A DNA stretch of 64,000 bases from Atriophallophorus winterbourni (GCA_013407085.1 JACCGJ010010541.1:40929-104928); one strand, 5' to 3'. Counted from the first letter of the stretch, positions 23,825 to 34,544 are shown. Notes: a model not told the origin generated them from the sequence alone. A program made the numbers and translations.

Positions 23825-25075
23825 ATGGAGAAGAAATGGTCAAAGATCCATCCAAAAAACGATGAAAAGGACCTGTTCTACGGGCAAGTCGGTACATCTA
23901 CATTGGTTGATAATGTATCATGCTATGGTTCAGCAGTTATTTCTAACTCCGATAATCCTATGATGCCGTTGTTGTCAGCACAATTGGCTGACGAACTGCG
24001 TCTCAAGGTAGAGCTAGAACATATGCTGAAAGGTGTGAAGGCTACCAACAATGCCCGATTAGCCCTACTAAGATTTGAACTGTCTAAGATGGAAGAGTCC
24101 GTGCAGCTTCCTGAAATGAGGAAGCAATTGACGAAAAAAGACTAGCTCACTTCAGCTAATCATTTGAAGAATCTTGATTCAAATGATAGTCTCGGTAATG
24201 CAGTTGGCCGGCTTATTGAAGCAGACTTGTTGGAAGCGTATAGTGTGACTAAACATATATAAGGTCGCTGCAACAAGCCCTTCACACTTGGATATAACAT
24301 TTTTGATCCAGTTCATTCTACTGCGACATGTAACAATAAGTTCAGCTTACAGCAAGAAGTCACGGATGCAGCTGAAAATGTAGAGTTGATTTCCATTGAA
24401 GAGTTAAAGGACAGTGTGTCGTGTGCGCGACAAATGTCGAGGGATGAACTGAAGGCAGTTCAAATTGCCGAGAATTCTTGTTACCAGAAACTTGATCATT
24501 TAAAAGTGTGTTCACAATTAAAAAGGAAGCATCTTCAGCTCCGCAGCAACACTGATAAGGCAACTTCACGTTTACATAGTTTACGTTCTAAGTTTTGGCG
24601 AAAGCGTGAGATGCTTCGAAAGCATACCAATGTGATGGAACGCAATTTAAGCTCTAGATATCCAAAAACTTTTCCAGATCATCAACGTCTATTTGAGATC
24701 CCGACTCAATCTTATCGTCTTCGTTGTGTTGTTATTAATCCCGAAAAACATATCAAGTGTTGCTGTGGCGCTGCATTAAATTTTAAAGGTTCATTACTCA
24801 GCAATTGTTTGCACAATAGGCTGCTTAGCTTGATCGGTTTATTACTGCGGTTCCGTAAGCATGCATGGACAAGCAAGCATGGACAATGTTGAAGAAATGT
24901 TCGTTCAGCTATTAGCTTCCTTTTTTGATCAAGCAGCTCTAAGGGTTTTGTGTTGGCCACCGAACGGCTTGACTCGAAATCCTATTGAATACCAGATAGG
25001 TATTCGTGGAACTAGGTTTTCAAGTAAAGGGACCAGGGCAGCTATATTGGTTGTGTAAGGCATCGAAAACGTCTA
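23825..25075 (+). pseudogene. unidentified coiled-coil protein pseudogene
   Basis: Successive plus-strand frames read as one degraded protein. The first ends at 24145 and has LADELRLKVELEHMLKG and LRFELSKMEE. The second, about 24300-24892, has SIEELKDSVSCARQMS and KRKHLQLRSN...TSRLHSLRSKFWRKREML. Heptad-like leucines and charged residues suggest a long coiled coil. Stops occur after 24145 and near 24260, and at least one frameshift near 24890 leads into VEEMFVQLLASFF and NPIEYQ (24861-25058). No introns are visible, so a processed (retrotransposed) copy is likely. The final part very loosely recalls UVRAG/Vps38-type proteins; I would not assign it. A Gypsy element is inserted at or near its 3' end. 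Confidence 0.4.
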
Positions 25076-25224
25076 CCTTCTAACCAAACTGACTGAAAAG
25101 GCAGGTAGATTTTGTCACATGTGTGAAGCATGGTGAACGTCTTGTGCATTGTGACATTATCTCACTTTGTCCTTGGTTAATAATGTCGGATTCCAGTATA
25201 CATATAATCCAGGCGATTTGGTTG

Positions 25225-25394
25225 CTCGGTTGTTTTGAAATTCTTTATTGTAGACACAGTATATTAAGTATTACACATCTAACCTTTTTCTTTTTGTTGT
25301 AGCTCATACTCGTGTTCTTTAGTTGATTAAAGCCTTTCTATCAGGCGTTATCTTCTCAATCGTTTGGAAGTATCATTCACTCTATCTCGTTACA
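25225..25394 (+). repeat. 5' LTR of the Gypsy element, left end missing
   Basis: From TGTTTTGA (25231) to CTCGTTACA it is nearly identical to 28999-29175. The upstream 45 bp of the 3' LTR have no counterpart here. Confidence 0.85.
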
Positions 25395-25395
25395 A

Positions 25396-25409
25396 TTTAA
25401 TCAACTAAA
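25396..25409 (+). promoter_or_regulatory. primer-binding site complementary to the element's own LTR (self-priming type)
   Basis: One base after the LTR end, TTTAATCAACTAAA is the exact reverse complement of TTTAGTTGATTAAA inside the LTR at 25318-25331 (and 29099-29112). Only 18 bases separate the LTR from the gag ATG and none resembles the usual tRNA-complementary TGG start. In Tf1 of fission yeast, the first bases of the transcript fold back on such a site and prime reverse transcription. The same mechanism here is inference. Confidence 0.65.
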
Positions 25410-25412
25410 AAA

Positions 25413-26918
25413 ATGGATCGTTTACTCCGTCCTGAACGCTTCGATACCGATCCCAACGCTGCAGATGCTACCGATTCATGGGAACACTGGTTTTTGACCT
25501 TTACGAATTTCCTCGATACAGTTGAATCTCTCAAACCAGACAAACTGAAGACTCTTATCCATTTCCTATCGCCTGCTGTCTATAAAGTCATTTCTCAATG
25601 CACTGACTACGATTTAGCCATCAGTACCTTGAATTCTCTTTATGTTCAGCCCAAAAACGAGATATTCTCAAGACATATCCTTGCCACTTGTAAACAAAAT
25701 CGCGACGAAACGCTTGACCAGTTCATGCAGAAATTGCGTAATTTTGCAAAGGATTGTAACTTTAAAATCGTTAGTGCTGAACAAAATCAACAAGATGCTA
25801 TTCGGGACGCTTTCATAAGCGGGCTTTTGTCTAACGCCATTCGTCAGAGGTTGTTGGAAAACAAGACATTGGATGTACAAACTGCTTTCGACCAGGCAAA
25901 GGCCCTCGATTTGGCCCAACGTCAATCTCATTCGTTTATCCAGCCTGCACCTAGTAATTACGGTGCTGCTGCAATCGATGCGTCTCACGCCACTACCGAT
26001 TCAACTCTTTTCAGTTCTGAGACAACTCTGGCTACCACACGTTCCAGTTGTTTCTTTTGTGGATACGATCGTCATCCGCGCTATAAGTGTCCTGCGAAAG
26101 ATGCTCTGTGTAAGTCTTGTGGAAAAAAAGGACATTTCCACAAAGTATGCCGTTCGAGTGACAAATCGAAACATGCTTCTTTTGCTACTCCTTTTCTTTC
26201 TTCTGCCATAATCACAGCTGCAGCCCCAACCAGTCTTGCCAAAGCAGTTACTCAAATAATTGTCAATGGTGTACCTCTACAAGCTTTAGTCGATACCGGA
26301 AGCTCTGAAAACTTCGTTTCTGAAACAATCGTGCAACAAAATCGCTGGCCCGTCCTCGAATCTACTAATCAAATCATATTGGCTTCTACTTCCATGCTGA
26401 GCCAAACGAAAGGCCATTGCTTTGTGTCCCTCGTACATAAAAATGACGTCTACCAAAACATAAAACTATCTATTCTTCCAAATCTATGCGCCGATGTTTT
26501 GCTAGGACACGACTTTCTTCAACGCCATCGATCAGTCGAAATACCGTTTGAAGGAATGAAACCACCATTCTCTCTCTGTAGTTTGTCGGTCGCCCTGCTA
26601 CCGCCAACATCACTTTTCACTCACTTACAACGAGATTGTCGTCCTTTATCTACAAAGTCAAGAAGACATAGTCACGATGATGAACTCTTTATTCGTTCAG
26701 AAATCACGAAACTACTCAATGATGATATAATCGAACCCTCCCAATCACCTTGGCGAGCACAGGTTCTGGTGACAACGAATGAAAAACACAAAAAGCGCAT
26801 GGTTGTTGACTACAGCCAGACAATCAATCGGTATACTTTATTAGATGCGTACCCTTTGCCGAGAATCGACGACTTGATTGAAAAAAATTTCACAATTCGC
26901 GGTCTTCAGTGCACTTGA
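25413..26918 (+). pseudogene. Gypsy gag-protease and start of reverse transcriptase, frameshifted
   Basis: ATG at 25413 follows the leader directly. Residues 1-200 form a gag capsid-like region (WEHWFLTFTNFLDTVE, LDQFMQKLRNFAKDCNF, DAIRDAFISGL). Two zinc knuckles of the CX2CX4HX4C type follow near residues 213-247 (CFFCGYDRHPRYKC, CKSCGKKGHFHKVC), then an aspartic protease with ALVDTGSSENFVS near 290, and VLLGHDFL. The RT N-terminus (IIEPSQSPWRAQVL, DAYPLPRIDDLIE) comes last. The frame then runs into a seven-A run at 26880-26886, after which the correct frame is shifted and this one ends at 26918. Gag, protease and polymerase in one frame is known in several Gypsy lineages. Confidence 0.88.
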
Positions 26919-28188
26919 TTTACAAAGTGCATATCACCAGGTTCCAATAAAGAAAAATGACCGACTCTATACGGCGTTTGAGGCTTGTGGCAATTTGTAT
27001 CAATTCCGGCGTATCCCTTTCGGGGTAACCAACGGGGTTGCCTGTTTTCAACGTGCCATGGATGAATTAATTCGTGACGAATCTCTTCAAGGAACGTTCG
27101 TTTACGTTGATAACATTACTATATGTGGGCGAGACGAAAAGGAGCACGAAGTCAACCTCAACAAATTTCTACAAGTCGTTGAAAAATACGGTCTGACTCT
27201 AAATCGCACCAAATGTATTTTCTCGGTCAGGCAAATCAAGTTGTTGGGCTATGAAGTATCTGCTGGTAATGTGAAACCAGACCCTGAACGCTTTGATGCC
27301 TTACTCAAGCTGCCTCCACCCTGTGATGCCAAAGCACAACAGAGAATAATCGGAATGCTCTCTTATTATTCTCAATGGTTCTCCCAGTTCTCCGATAAAA
27401 TCCATCCTCTGGTTCACAATAAAATCTTCCCACTGTCCGGGAAAGCTTTGAACGCTTACACATCCCTGAAATCTGAATTAGTGCAGGCATCCCTTTTCTC
27501 AGTTGATCGTGACGTACCTCTCGTTGTCGAAACAGATGCATCCGATGTAGCAATAGCAGCTACTCTCAACCAAAATGGACGCCCGGTTGCTTTCTTCTCC
27601 CGCACCCTCTCTCCAAGTGAGCGTAATCATCCCGCGATCGAGAAGGAAGCTTGCGCGATCGTTGAAGCAATTCGAAAATGGAGACATTATCTCATTGGGT
27701 CTCATTTTAAACTAATCACTGATCAACGCTCCGTTTCGTTTATGTTTGATACGAAAATCGCCAGTAAAATCAAGAACGACAAAATCCAACGTTGGCGTAT
27801 AGAACTCTCTCAGTTTTCCTATGACGTGGTGTATCGACCGGGTCCTGATAATACCGTAGCTGATGCCTTGTCCCGTGGATTTTGTGCTAGTGTACATTCG
27901 CTTCCTGAACTAAAGTCCATTCATGACTCACTATGCCACCCGGGTATCACACGTTTATTTCATTTCATCCGATCCAAAAATCTTCCGTTCTCTCTTGATG
28001 ACGTCAAATCTGTTATTCGACAGTGCCTTGTATGTTCCCAGTTGAAGCCCACATTTTTCGGTCCTTACAATGAGCCACTCATTAAAGCAACACATCCTTT
28101 TGAACGTCTCAGTATCGATTTTAAAGGGCCCATTCCTTCATCTACTCGGAATCGATATTTGCTTACAGTAATTGACGAATTTTCTTGA
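26878..28188 (+). pseudogene. Gypsy reverse transcriptase, RNase H and N-terminal integrase, ended by a stop
   Basis: Continues the polyprotein after the frameshift: FSALDLQSAYHQVPI (first catalytic aspartate), RIPFGVTNGVACFQR, then YVDN at 27103-27114 where most enzymes have YVDD. RNase H follows with VETDASD, the EKEACAIVEAIRKWRHYL glutamate and DNTVADALSR. The integrase zinc-binding H...H...CxxC (CHPG, FHFIR, RQCLVCSQL) and its first catalytic aspartate in SIDFKGP come next. A TGA at 28186-28188 stops the reading inside the integrase core. The YxDN form occurs in some Gypsy lineages to my knowledge, so it may be inherited rather than damage. Confidence 0.88.
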
Positions 28189-28956
28189 TTCCCCTTTGCT
28201 TTCCCATGTCCTGACATGACCAGCTCTACTGTGATTTCCCGACTCACCAAACTTTTTTCCATTTTTGGTATGCCCGGATACGTACACTCAGATCAAGGGT
28301 CATCCTTCATGTCCAGTGACATTAAATCTTTTCTTCATTCTCGAGGAGTTGCTACGAGTAGGACCACCAGTTATAACCCGCAAGGTAATGGGCAGGTAGA
28401 ACGTCTGAACAGTACCCTATGGAAAACTGTTTCATTATGCTTGCGAGATAGAGGTTTGACGACAGAGCAGTGGGAACTTGTTCTTCCCGAAGCATTACAC
28501 GCCATGCGGTCTCTCTTATGCACTGGTACAAATGAGACGCATCACGAGCGCATGTTCAAGCATAATCGCAAGTCTCCCGTCGGTACGAGTCTTCCTAATT
28601 GGTTGTTGATGCCAGGACCAGTCCTTTATCGCAGAAATGTTCGTTCCTCCAAGTATGACCCCCTGGTGGAAGAGGTGGAGCTTCTGGAGAGTACTCCTCA
28701 GTATGCCCATATCCGCTTGCCAGATGGTCGCGAGGAGACTGTGTCTCTCCGTCAACTGGCTCCAATGAATCAGTCGCCAAACCCATTGAACACTGACCCA
28801 ACAGAAACACCTCCAGATACCCTTTGTACACCTGACATACAGTCTGCCACTTCAGACATTTCTGGACCAACCACTACACTTCAACCAAATGTAGAACACC
28901 TTGTTTCACAACAACCAAGGGTTAGACCCTACAATCTTCGATCCCGTGAGGTCTAA
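28189..28956 (+). pseudogene. Gypsy integrase C-terminal part
   Basis: Same frame as the preceding segment, after one in-frame stop. It holds the remaining two catalytic acidic residues of the D,D35E triad (HSDQGSSF and NPQGNGQVERLN). The C-terminal domain has GPVLYRRNVRSSKYDPLVEE and DGREETVSLRQLAP. It ends at the TAA at 28954-28956, four bases before the 3' LTR. The only break is the single stop, so the copy is fairly young. Confidence 0.88.
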
Positions 28957-28959
28957 AAC

Positions 28960-29175
28960 TGTAACCGTTATATCACTCGGTCTTCCCGGTCGGGGTGAAT
29001 GTCGTGTTGTTTTGACATTCCTTTTATTGTATACACACTTATTTTACCGTATTACACATCTAACCTTTTTCTTTTTGTTGTAGCTCATACTCGTGTTCTT
29101 TAGTTGATTAAAGCCTTTCTATCAGGCGTTATCTTCTCAATCGTTTGGAAGTATCATTCACTCTATCTCGTTACA
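28960..29175 (+). repeat. 3' LTR of the Gypsy element
   Basis: 216 bp, beginning TGTAAC and ending GTTACA, a perfect 6-bp terminal inverted repeat. It contains the 14-nt self-complement of the leader at 29099-29112, about 77 bases before the LTR end. Confidence 0.85.
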
Positions 29176-29289
29176 ATTGGGTAAAGATATAGCGTATGAT
29201 ACTAGAGCATGTACGTTGTCAGCCTTCGAGAAATCCGGGGAGGATTTCGGGGAGCGGTGTAAGATGAACATTTTAATTTATTTCAAAAT

Positions 29290-29985
29290 ATTCGAGACCG
29301 ATCGGGAGTCCATAATCATGAAAATAAAGTTTGCAATGAATCGGTTATAGCAAGTTTTTGGTAACGTTTCACTTCTGAACACAGAAGCTTCGTCAAACCA
29401 AGGGTGTCGGTACGATCAGTGTTCAATGGCATTTTCTGGACCAATCCTAAGTTCTCTAAGCTAGACAAGGGAGATCAAGCTAATTGATCACACCCCCTAA
29501 TTGCTATGTTCATCCCTAATTGTTTATTAAGTGTAATTGTGTGAACAGCGTCTGCTGACACATTGCTTACGTAATCATTAGGTGTTATTTTCGTTAATCT
29601 TTATCTGCTGCAGAACCGAACGCCAGATTGTTGAGATATCCACCCCATCCGCCTTGTTCACCGCATTTCGCCCCAGCCTTTGTTATTTCAACAGCCTCAG
29701 CGTGAAGTCTTTCCCTATAAGATTTCACACCCCGTCTTATCAATTCCACGTTATCAAGATCTACGCTGTGACCCGTGTCTAGCACGTGTTCAGCTGGGGC
29801 AGAATCCCGAATCAGTTATTGATATTCACTGAGATTGCAGGGTTGCTTTCCCACTGGCTTTCTGTGTTCGTTTACCCTAGTGCAGAATTCTGTAGACCAA
29901 TGTAAACACCTGCGCAACCCTTGCATTTGATTTTGTAGATGCAGTTCGTCGCACAACCTAAAGGAGTCTTATCTTTGAGATGCAC
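29290..29985 (-). mobile_element. Penelope-like element 3' end, minus orientation
   Basis: Minus-strand reading CKGCAGVYIG (near 29900) followed by a stop and frameshift, then MLDTGHSVDLDNVELIRRGVKS and LNNLAFGSAADK (29785-29594). These are homologous to the GIY-YIG copy at 17860-18595, and the 3' untranslated end also matches (ACCGACACCCTTGGTTTGACGAAG on the minus strand, with GAAACGTTACC). The reverse transcriptase is missing, and at least two breaks make it inactive. It lies directly beside the 3' end of the following LINE. Confidence 0.78.
29363..29416 (-). ncRNA. hammerhead-like core in the second Penelope-like end (candidate)
   Basis: Minus strand: TTGACGA (29396-29390), a strong hairpin GCTTCTG-TGTT-CAGAAGT, then GAAACG (29370-29365). 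GTA at 29413-29411 lies at the same place as in the first copy. The first core base is T instead of C. Stem II is much better than at 18466-18522, but stem I is again weak. Confidence 0.4.
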
Positions 29986-30032
29986 TAATACGGAGCGGAA
30001 AGTTCTACCTCCCCTATCACTCACTCACTCGC

Positions 30033-31990
30033 TCACTCAGTCCTCTCCGTGCCGGGTGGCACATGAGGCGAAGACAACTTCACGCCAGTGTTTCCGGTCT
30101 GCCGCTGCTTCTGTTGCCGTCTGCACCGTGAATCCTTGTGCATGTAGTTCGCGTTCCAACGTTCTGCGCCAAGTTTCCTTGGGCCGTCCCTTTTTCGTTT
30201 ACCTTGCGGACGCCAGTGAATGGCTACCTTCGTATGCGAACTGGGATCCATCCTGCAGACATGACCGAACCATCTCCACCGTCGTCTCTTGACTACGGTA
30301 GATACCACCTCCAGACCAGTTTTTCTCAGGAGCTGTTCATTCGAAATGGTGTGTGGCCAAAAAAATCCGCACAATCCTTCCCAAGCACTTAGTTTGAAAC
30401 ACGTTCATTCTGCGCTCAATGGCAGCGGTCGTTTTCCAGCATTCCGATGCATACAGCAACACACTCAGAACGTTGCTCTTGAAGAGTCTGATCTTCGTGT
30501 TAATGCTGAGAGCGGAGGATTTCCAAATGGAATTCAGCATGCAGAATGCTTGGTTCGCCTTCCCGATCCTTCTCCTGACCTCATCTTCACAGTCACCATT
30601 TACATTCAGTTTGCTTCCAAGGTAGACTATATCCGTAACCTCATTGAGCGGTTGATCGTCCACGAACACTGGTGGTTGCTTCGGAACATTCTTCCGCATT
30701 ACCTCCGATTTGCCAGCGTTAATGTCTAAACCCACCGTCTTGCCAATTTCGGATAGTCGATCGCTCTTGCTCTGGATGTCACTGATCTTGCACGCCAAAA
30801 GGGCAACATCATCCGCATAGTCCAGGTCTTCTAGCGGTCCCGCTGGGGTCCATGGAATGCCTGCTGCCCTGCCATCGGTCACCTGTCTCATAATCCAGTC
30901 TATTGTTAGAGAGAAGAGTATCGGTGCGAGGATACATCCTTGCCTCACTCCCGTACGAACCTCAAACTTCTGAGTGAGCATTCCATTGTGAGCGACTTGG
31001 CATTCAAACTTCTCATAAAAGGCTTTTATCAGATTTACTATCTTTGATGGTATACCGTAATGACGGAGGATTTTCCATAACACTGGTCGGTGAACGCTAT
31101 CGAAAGCCTTCTGAAAGTCTATGTAGGCCACACATAGCTCTGCATTCTATTCATGTGTCTGCTCCAGGATCTGACGGAGGACAAAGATTTGGTCAATGCA
31201 AGATTTTCCTTTCTTGAACCCGGCTTGCTCTTGTCGTAAAATGGATTCAATTGCATTGGAGACACGTCGGAGAATGATGCGGCAGAATACTTTGCTCGTA
31301 ACTGATAGAAGCGTAATACCTCGCCAATTGGTGCAGTAGCTCAAGTCACCTTTCTTCGGAAGTTTGATTATAGTACAAGGACGCCAGGCGTCCGGTATCT
31401 GCTCAGTATCCCAGATGTTCTGGAATAGGTCTCGCAAAACTTTCGGTGTCTCTTCGGTTTCCGCCTTGAGCAGTTCGGCATACACTCCATCGTCACCTGG
31501 TGCCTTCCCATTTTTCAACCTCTGTATAGCAAATTGCACCTCTTGGAGGCTGATGGGGTCTGTGTTGACGTCAAGGTCTGTAGCTGCCTCAGGTATATCG
31601 ACGTTGGTTTGAGGCGGTGGGCGGTTTACAATGAGCTCGAAATGTTCTCGCCATCTGGCTAACTCTTTTTTCGCATCAGTTATCACATCTCCACCCTGGG
31701 TCCTCACTTGTTGATTGCTTGCCTGACTACGATTGCAGAGCTTTCGATTAATCTGATATAACGTTCTCAAATCATTCATTCGGCACGCCTCTTCTGCTTG
31801 TTGTGTCAGGTTTTCCACATACCGTCTCTTGTCCTTCCTCGCTGATTTTTCAACCTCTTTGTCTTTCATTCTATACTCTTCAGTGATTGCATTCCTTTCA
31901 GTAGACGGATTCTTGCTCAGCATGCGTTTCTTTATATATTTTCTCTCTTCTATGAGTTGCCAGGTTTTCGGCGAGATCCACGAAGCTTTG
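30033..31990 (-). pseudogene. reverse transcriptase of the minus-strand RTE-like LINE
   Basis: Minus-strand blocks: RLKNGKAPGDDGVYAELLK, NWRGITLLSVTSKVF and RQEQAGFKKGKSCIDQIFVL, then an in-frame TAG near 31144. Next are AYIDFQKAFDSVHR (catalytic aspartate), TGVRQGCILAPILF and LDYADDVALLA (catalytic pair near 30820). Thumb and C-terminal motifs include VLLYASECWK. A frameshift near 30360 leads to RRRWRWFGHVCRMD and the end at 30033. The catalytic motifs are intact, so only the two breaks separate it from a complete frame. Confidence 0.85.
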
Positions 31991-33077
31991 CCCCTCTGTC
32001 TGTACCCGAGGACTTTTCTCCGACTGCCTTTAGTGTGCGGTTGAAAACATCAATCGTCATTGAATCCTTGGGCCGGGCGCTGATTTCCTCTCTCAGTATG
32101 TTGCCAAAAGCTTTCCTCGTAGCCTCATCGCTCAGCTTATTCACATTCAACCGTGGGCTGCGCTGAATTCCGATATTTGCCCTTCTCAGTTTCAAACAAA
32201 TCTGTCCCACAACCAGGAAATGGTCGCTACCAATATCGACACCACGCATAACCCTCACATCTTGTAACGAGCGCCTCCATTTACCATTTATCATCATGTG
32301 ATCAATCTGACTTTCTGTTCTGCCGTCCGGAGAAGACCAGGTTATTTTATGGATGTTTTTGTGGGGGAATAGGGTGCCTCCAACGACAAGATCATTCTCT
32401 TCGCAGAAGTCAAGTAGCCTCTCCCCATTATCATTCTGTAGGCCCACACCATGCACTCCCATGGTACGCTCTCTGCCTGTATTTACAGTTCCTGTTCTAG
32501 CGTTAAAATCTCCCATTACCACCACTAGGTCGTGCTTCGGGATGACCCTCAAGACTGATTGCTTGGCTTCGTAGAACCTGTCTTTCTCCTCTTGGACTGC
32601 ATCTTCTGTTGGAGCATACGCTACCACAATCGAGAGTTTGCAAAATCTCGAGTTTAGTCTGGCATATAGGAGTCGCTCGTTTACACACTTCCATTGCATG
32701 ATCGTGCTGCTGGTCTTTCTGCTTGCAAGCAAAGCGACTCCACCGTGATGGAGGTTATCTTGCCTTCCTGACCAGATAATAGTCTCACCGCTATCTAGCT
32801 TTCGCTGACCAGAGCCAGTTCATCTCACCTCGGACATTCTAAGTATACTCAGATCATACCTGTTGAGCTCATGTATGGCTTGAGCCAGCTTGCCAGCTTG
32901 ATACAGCGTTCGAACGTTCCAGCAACCAAGTCTTATCGTTCTTTTCGGCGCAAGGAGATCGGCCATCGGGGTAAAAACTTCCTTTCGGCTTTCATCTCCA
33001 TCCGTCATGGGAACTTTTGTAAGGTTCGCGTCACTCCTGTAGCCATTGTTGAGTAGAATTTTCGGATCTGTTGTCAT
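31950..33077 (-). pseudogene. endonuclease domain of the minus-strand RTE-like LINE
   Basis: Starts at an ATG with LAPKRTIRLGCWNVRTLYQAGK, the conserved N-terminal endonuclease block, about 45 residues in. After an in-frame TGA near 32819 the same frame carries IVVAYAPTED, VVVMGDFNARTG (catalytic site), TWSSPDGRTESQIDHM and GSDHFLVVG, all in canonical order for the apurinic-type nuclease that nicks target DNA. It ends at TAG near 31950 because of a frameshift; the correct frame continues as WQLIEERKYIKKRM. Confidence 0.82.
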
Positions 33078-33084
33078 CGTATAG

Positions 33085-33390
33085 GGGAAGGAAAACCCTG
33101 ATTCTGAACCTCCGCTGCTTGTGGAATACCCGATCGGGAGAAAACCATGAGGAAAAATCTAGGGCAGAGTCTTGTAGACGGTTAATTGGTGCACATCACC
33201 TCTTTCTGGCAACTCCCTGCTGCCTTGCAGGTCGCACTTGGCTGTGCAAAACTGACTTGAACAAACACCGAGTGGTGCTGTGGATGTCGTTTTGTACCCA
33301 AATGCCCAAGACTCTTTATTGAAGGCGACTCATCCTCCAAGAGGAGATAGTCGCACAAAAGCAACAGTAAAAGTACTAAAAGACCAAATG
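33085..33390 (+). mobile_element. small composite derived from RTE 5' and 3' ends (candidate non-autonomous element)
   Basis: Plus strand: GGAAGGAAAACCCTGATT, then CGCTGC, ATACCCGAT, TGAGGAAAAAT and CTGCCTTGC match in order the 5' untranslated region of the RTE at 10815-10920. The end (GTCGCACAAAAG, AGTAAAAGTAC) resembles the tail of the RTE copy at 5267-5297. No coding region lies between. It could be an internally deleted LINE or a SINE-like partner that borrows RTE ends. It adjoins the 5' end of the oppositely oriented LINE. Confidence 0.5.
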
Positions 33391-34544
33391 TATTGCAGAA
33401 GGTGGTTTCGATTCCAACGACTTTCGTTTTTCCGAAATTCATTCAAAATTAGATTTTAAACGGGAATAAAACCTGATTTGTTCGAGAGGCATTACGGTAG
33501 TTTGAAAAATCTATTACTGAACGGGTTGTGAATTTGTTGAATAAAACGTAGAAACACGAGGATTTCTGAAAAATACGCTTTTTAATAATAAATTATTCCA
33601 GCGTGAATCATGGATTATTCGTGGCTACATTTCAAAAACCATTTTATCTATAAAATGGCAAAAACTGACACAACCAATTAACTCTTACACACAACAATGA
33701 TAATTGATTATACTCCAACATCACTGATACATGTGTCGTATGTAATTGCTCGGCCAGTCACACATGAATGTTATTCTCGAGATATAACGAATATTCGCTA
33801 TCCGATCTGCTGACCCTAAATTGTCCCTGATTCCTAACCAGATGTATTTAACAGTCTCAGCTGGAACAAATTTTTCTCCCTGAAAACACGCAGCTTCGTT
33901 AGCTAGCGATATATAATTTCCGCGACTTGAAAATTCGGTTGGCTGAACATGCGAACTTAATTGAAAGAGGTTTTGGAGAAACGTTCGTGTTATTCCTTGC
34001 CGTCCACTCAATTATTTTTCGATCATTAATTGTTTGAAGTTCGCGGTGATCGCGATCAAGTGAAAATTGCGAGTGTTAATCCTTTTGCTGAAACGGGTAG
34101 TTCGAATAAATTATTTTTTAATGCCATAAAGGCAGATTTGTTGAGAAGAAAAATTTTAAATTTATTTTTAACATCCTTGTGATATGAACTCAGAAATGGA
34201 ACAAAGGATAATGCTGGCAAGATTAGGACCATGTGGCATATTTAAGGAAAACATGACCTCCGTCTGATTGCATTATAGACATACCGAATGATGTGTAAAA
34301 ATTTGAGTACATGCTCTAGAAGAAGCTTTTGTTTCTTCGCCGAAGAACTGCCACATAGGTTGATACAAGAACCACAGATAAACAGATAAGTTTACAATGT
34401 GTTCAAATTTGATCAGAGCCCATAAATGTTGCTCACAATGGGAAATATTTCGAAGCTCACTCGATGAAAACTTAACTTTAAAATAAACAGAATGTGATAC
34501 CGGGGAACAAGAACGAAACAATCAGAATCCTATCCAACAGTGAC
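33391..34544. other. non-coding stretch with a weak minus-strand exon candidate at 33721-34011
   Basis: The minus-strand frame at 33721-34011 reads SSRGNYISLANEA then FVPAETVKYIWLGIRD, which loosely resembles the first half of a CUB domain. I could not find an acceptor with the splice phase expected after the exon at 36413-36627, so it is not called as an exon. Nothing else was seen. Confidence 0.35.

Larger units (their letters stand above)
25225..29175 (+). mobile_element. Ty3/Gypsy LTR retrotransposon, nearly complete but disrupted
   Basis: Two LTRs flank a gag-protease-reverse transcriptase-RNase H-integrase region in Ty3/Gypsy order. The 3' LTR has matching termini (TGTAAC...GTTACA). 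The 5' LTR lacks about its first 45 bp, so the left end was deleted or overwritten. The frame breaks once in the RT domain and once in the integrase. No clear target duplication is seen, as expected if the left end is lost. No chromodomain is evident at the C-terminus. Confidence 0.9.
30013..33080 (-). mobile_element. nearly full-length RTE-like LINE, minus strand, broken
   Basis: About 3.07 kb from an ATG at 33077 through endonuclease and reverse transcriptase to a 3' end with tandem TGAG units (about 30016-30040 read on the minus strand). The 5' untranslated part is very short or cut off by the unrelated plus-strand element starting near 33085. Four lesions are visible: an in-frame TGA at about 32819, a frameshift near 31980, an in-frame TAG near 31144, and a frameshift near the seven-A run at about 30360. 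This is an inactive but quite well-preserved copy. Confidence 0.88.
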
